A stretch of 6,711 nt of DNA from Nitrospinota bacterium (lineage in GTDB: Bacteria; Nitrospinota_A; JADGAW01): the NCBI GenBank assembly GCA_015231815.1, contig JADGAW010000121.1, positions 1-6,711 on the forward strand, given 5' to 3'. The notes beneath the pieces were generated by a model. It was given only the letters and a program-made list of their open reading frames with translations. It had not been told where the DNA came from and did no database searches. Numbering within the stretch: the first letter of the stretch is position 1; every line of letters starts with the position of its first letter. The translations under genes were made by a program, and so were the position numbers. Below are positions 5,763 to 6,711 of this stretch, in pieces.

Positions 5763-6141
5763 TCATTTTCAAGGTTGTGAGACGGTTGAGTTATCGGTTT
5801 TATTAACTGACAACAATTATATTGCCGAACTTAACAACGATTATCGGGGGAAAAAGAGTCCGACAGATGTATTGTCCTTTCCCATAGATACTGAATTTCA
5901 CGAAATAGGTCATAAAATTTTAGGGGACATTGTTATTTCAGTAGAAAAGGCGGAAGAGCAGGGGGCAAGTAACGGACTAAAACGAAGTCAGGAAATGACT
6001 GTTCTAACTCTTCATGGACTCTTACATCTTCTTGGTTACACCCATCAACAGGGAACTCAGGAAAGAATAGAAATGCAGGATATTGAGGCTTCCCTCCTTA
6101 AAGACTTAAACCTTCCCTCTGGCGGGCTTATGAGTCGTTAG
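5644..6141 (+). CDS. ybeY: Endoribonuclease YbeY (rRNA maturation factor)
   Basis: YbeY is a zinc-dependent single-strand endoribonuclease needed for 16S rRNA 3'-end maturation and 70S ribosome quality control in the cytoplasm. From ATG 5644 the product is 165 residues, close to the family's usual 150-170. The signature is HGLLHLLGYTH, giving zinc ligands H124, H128 and H134; the residue before the third histidine is Thr, where most family members have Asp (GYDH). Other family blocks are LNNDYRGKKSPTDVLSFP (63-80) and LGDIVIS (93-99). FNISI at residues 5-9 fits the first strand of the fold, supporting this start over the longer frame (ATG 5596 or TTG 5581), which adds only low-complexity K/N/Q residues. 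The start lies 119 bases inside pgpH in the +1 frame and has no Shine-Dalgarno site, so translation may be coupled to pgpH. Confidence 0.93.
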   Translation: MSPKFNISIRRKNLSEKKITINLSSYKKTIEKILTLLPSSHFQGCETVELSVLLTDNNYIAELNNDYRGKKSPTDVLSFPIDTEFHEIGHKILGDIVISVEKAEEQGASNGLKRSQEMTVLTLHGLLHLLGYTHQQGTQERIEMQDIEASLLKDLNLPSGGLMSR

Positions 6142-6218
6142 TTCCTCTTCAAAAGCCACAGATTTCACAGAATGATATGTTTTCTCACACCAAAGCTTCA
6201 GAAATAAAAGAGTGAGAC

Positions 6219-6602
6219 TTAAAATCGTTCTGTTTTTACCTTACCTTTTCCTTTGAAAAACCCTATCAGGTAGTTGGTTTCAGTACCTTTATTTTCAATG
6301 GAATGCTTGATATCGGGAGGGATTTCAAAAAGAATGTCAGGACTTTTCTCGTAGAACTCTTCTTCTTTATTCCCTGATTGGTCTTCAAAGGTAAGATTAA
6401 TTGAAGAACCGGAAACCATGGTGAACTCTGTGTGGGAAGTGTGAGAATGATTGCCTCTGACAGCACCGGGCTTAAGTTCAGCAAAATGGAAATTCACCAT
6501 TTGTTTTTCATCAAGTTCAGCAAGTTGCTGAAAAGGAAACCAGCAAAATCCTCTGGCATCGATGTTAGCTTTTACCGGATGCTTTATGACTAACGACAAC
6601 AA
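6219..6602 (-). CDS. Small cupin-domain protein
   Basis: This 127-residue single-domain cupin has metal-site candidates H52 and H54 (RGNHSHT), E59, and H100 (PPDIKHSIEN), with the usual spacing of both cupin motifs; the glycine of motif 2 is Asp97. The segment 'LKPGAVRGNHSH' resembles sugar-nucleotide cupins such as the CapF C-terminal domain and the WxcM/FdtA group, in which RGNH/RGGH precedes the ligand. A role in nucleotide-sugar or polysaccharide chemistry is therefore possible, but the substrate cannot be read from the sequence. No ATG is available near the N terminus. The start is TTG at 6602 or the adjacent TTG at 6599, behind GAGGAG (6607-6612), with spacings of 4 and 7 bases. The gene follows the QueD-like gene with a single base between, so the two are surely cotranscribed and probably translationally coupled. 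Confidence 0.82.
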   Translation of the reverse strand: MLSLVIKHPVKANIDARGFCWFPFQQLAELDEKQMVNFHFAELKPGAVRGNHSHTSHTEFTMVSGSSINLTFEDQSGNKEEEFYEKSPDILFEIPPDIKHSIENKGTETNYLIGFFKGKGKVKTERF

Positions 6603-6603
6603 A

Positions 6604-6711
6604 CTACTCCTCTTCAGAATAAATAGCCCGGTAATCTTCTGTTTCCCAAACCATTACTTCAGTGAGTGTTACGTTAAATGGGTCAAGATCCTGTTTTAGG
6701 GCAAGAAACAT
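6604..6711 (-). CDS. 6-pyruvoyl-tetrahydropterin synthase/QueD-like protein, C-terminal fragment
   Basis: Only the last 35 codons and the TAG stop (6604-6606) are inside the window. They read LALKQDLDPFNVTLTEVM, then VWETEDYRAIYSEEE. The 'V-x-V-x-E-T-x-x-x-x-A-x-Y' ending is the family signature of 6-pyruvoyl-tetrahydropterin synthase and QueD, whose glutamate in the ET pair anchors the pterin ring. The zinc-binding histidines lie in the missing part. QueD (6-carboxytetrahydropterin synthase) acts in queuosine/7-deazaguanine synthesis, but paralogues exist. The ATG that coincides with the window edge (6709-6711) is probably an internal Met, because the family is about 120 residues or longer. 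The call rests on a short match. Confidence 0.62.
   Translation of the reverse strand: MFLALKQDLDPFNVTLTEVMVWETEDYRAIYSEEE
6607..6612 (-). promoter_or_regulatory. Shine-Dalgarno of the cupin gene, inside the QueD-like gene
   Basis: The minus strand reads GAGGAG, encoding the last two glutamates of the upstream protein, followed by TAG, one T and then TTG TTG. Spacing to the second TTG (7 bases) is the more usual, so either TTG may initiate. Confidence 0.7.

Noticed and set aside
6183..6217. Inverted repeat TCTCAC (6183-6188) and GTGAGA (6212-6217) between ybeY and the cupin gene, considered as a terminator.
   Set aside because: Only six base pairs with a 23-base loop and no T-run; the 6142-6218 spacer otherwise shows only a CACAGA-TTT-CACAGA direct repeat (6157-6171) of unclear meaning.

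Overview
The window is AT-rich and bacterial, and probably comes from a Gram-negative, flagellated or sigma-54-using lineage of the Deltaproteobacteria/Desulfobacterota/SAR324 type. That placement is inference: it rests on a pgpH-ybeY pair, a FliL-like membrane protein behind a -24/-12 type promoter, and a radical SAM protein of the spore photoproduct lyase type. No rRNA, tRNA, CRISPR array, insertion sequence or attachment site was seen.

Layout, left to right. Positions 1-297 (+) hold the C-terminal end of a spore photoproduct lyase-like radical SAM protein. It converges on a 203-residue protein of unknown function at 447-1058 (-), which carries a DGMHR motif like those of ParB/sulfiredoxin-fold proteins. 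Between the two lies a cytosine-free, G-rich octamer array (about 305-368) that fits the classical G-quadruplex pattern. The 203-residue gene has a strong Shine-Dalgarno site, and an unusually long inverted repeat just upstream could fold that site away in the mRNA.

Next is a 600-residue membrane protein at 1175-2977 (-). It has an N-terminal CxxC...CxxC zinc ribbon, a long acidic cytoplasmic region with three copies of an ET-x-SQDELD-x-x-F motif, one transmembrane helix, and a C-terminal domain that reads like FliL. The SQDELD motif resembles the N-terminal CheY-binding peptide of the flagellar switch protein FliM. A good sigma-54 promoter match lies upstream. This gene is the most interesting object in the window.

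Reading the other way from the 241-bp divergent spacer are pgpH (3219-5762, +), a 7TM-HD family cyclic-di-AMP phosphodiesterase, and ybeY (5644-6141, +), the endoribonuclease of rRNA maturation and ribosome quality control. The two overlap by 119 bases. The overlap encodes a low-complexity K/N/Q tail in PgpH and the real N terminus of YbeY.

On the right, a minus-strand operon enters the window: the C terminus of a 6-pyruvoyl-tetrahydropterin synthase/QueD-like protein (6604-6711), then one base later a small cupin protein (6219-6602) that starts on TTG with its Shine-Dalgarno inside the preceding gene. The genes represent at least four separate functional units; apart from pgpH-ybeY and the QueD-like/cupin pair, nothing shows that they act together.
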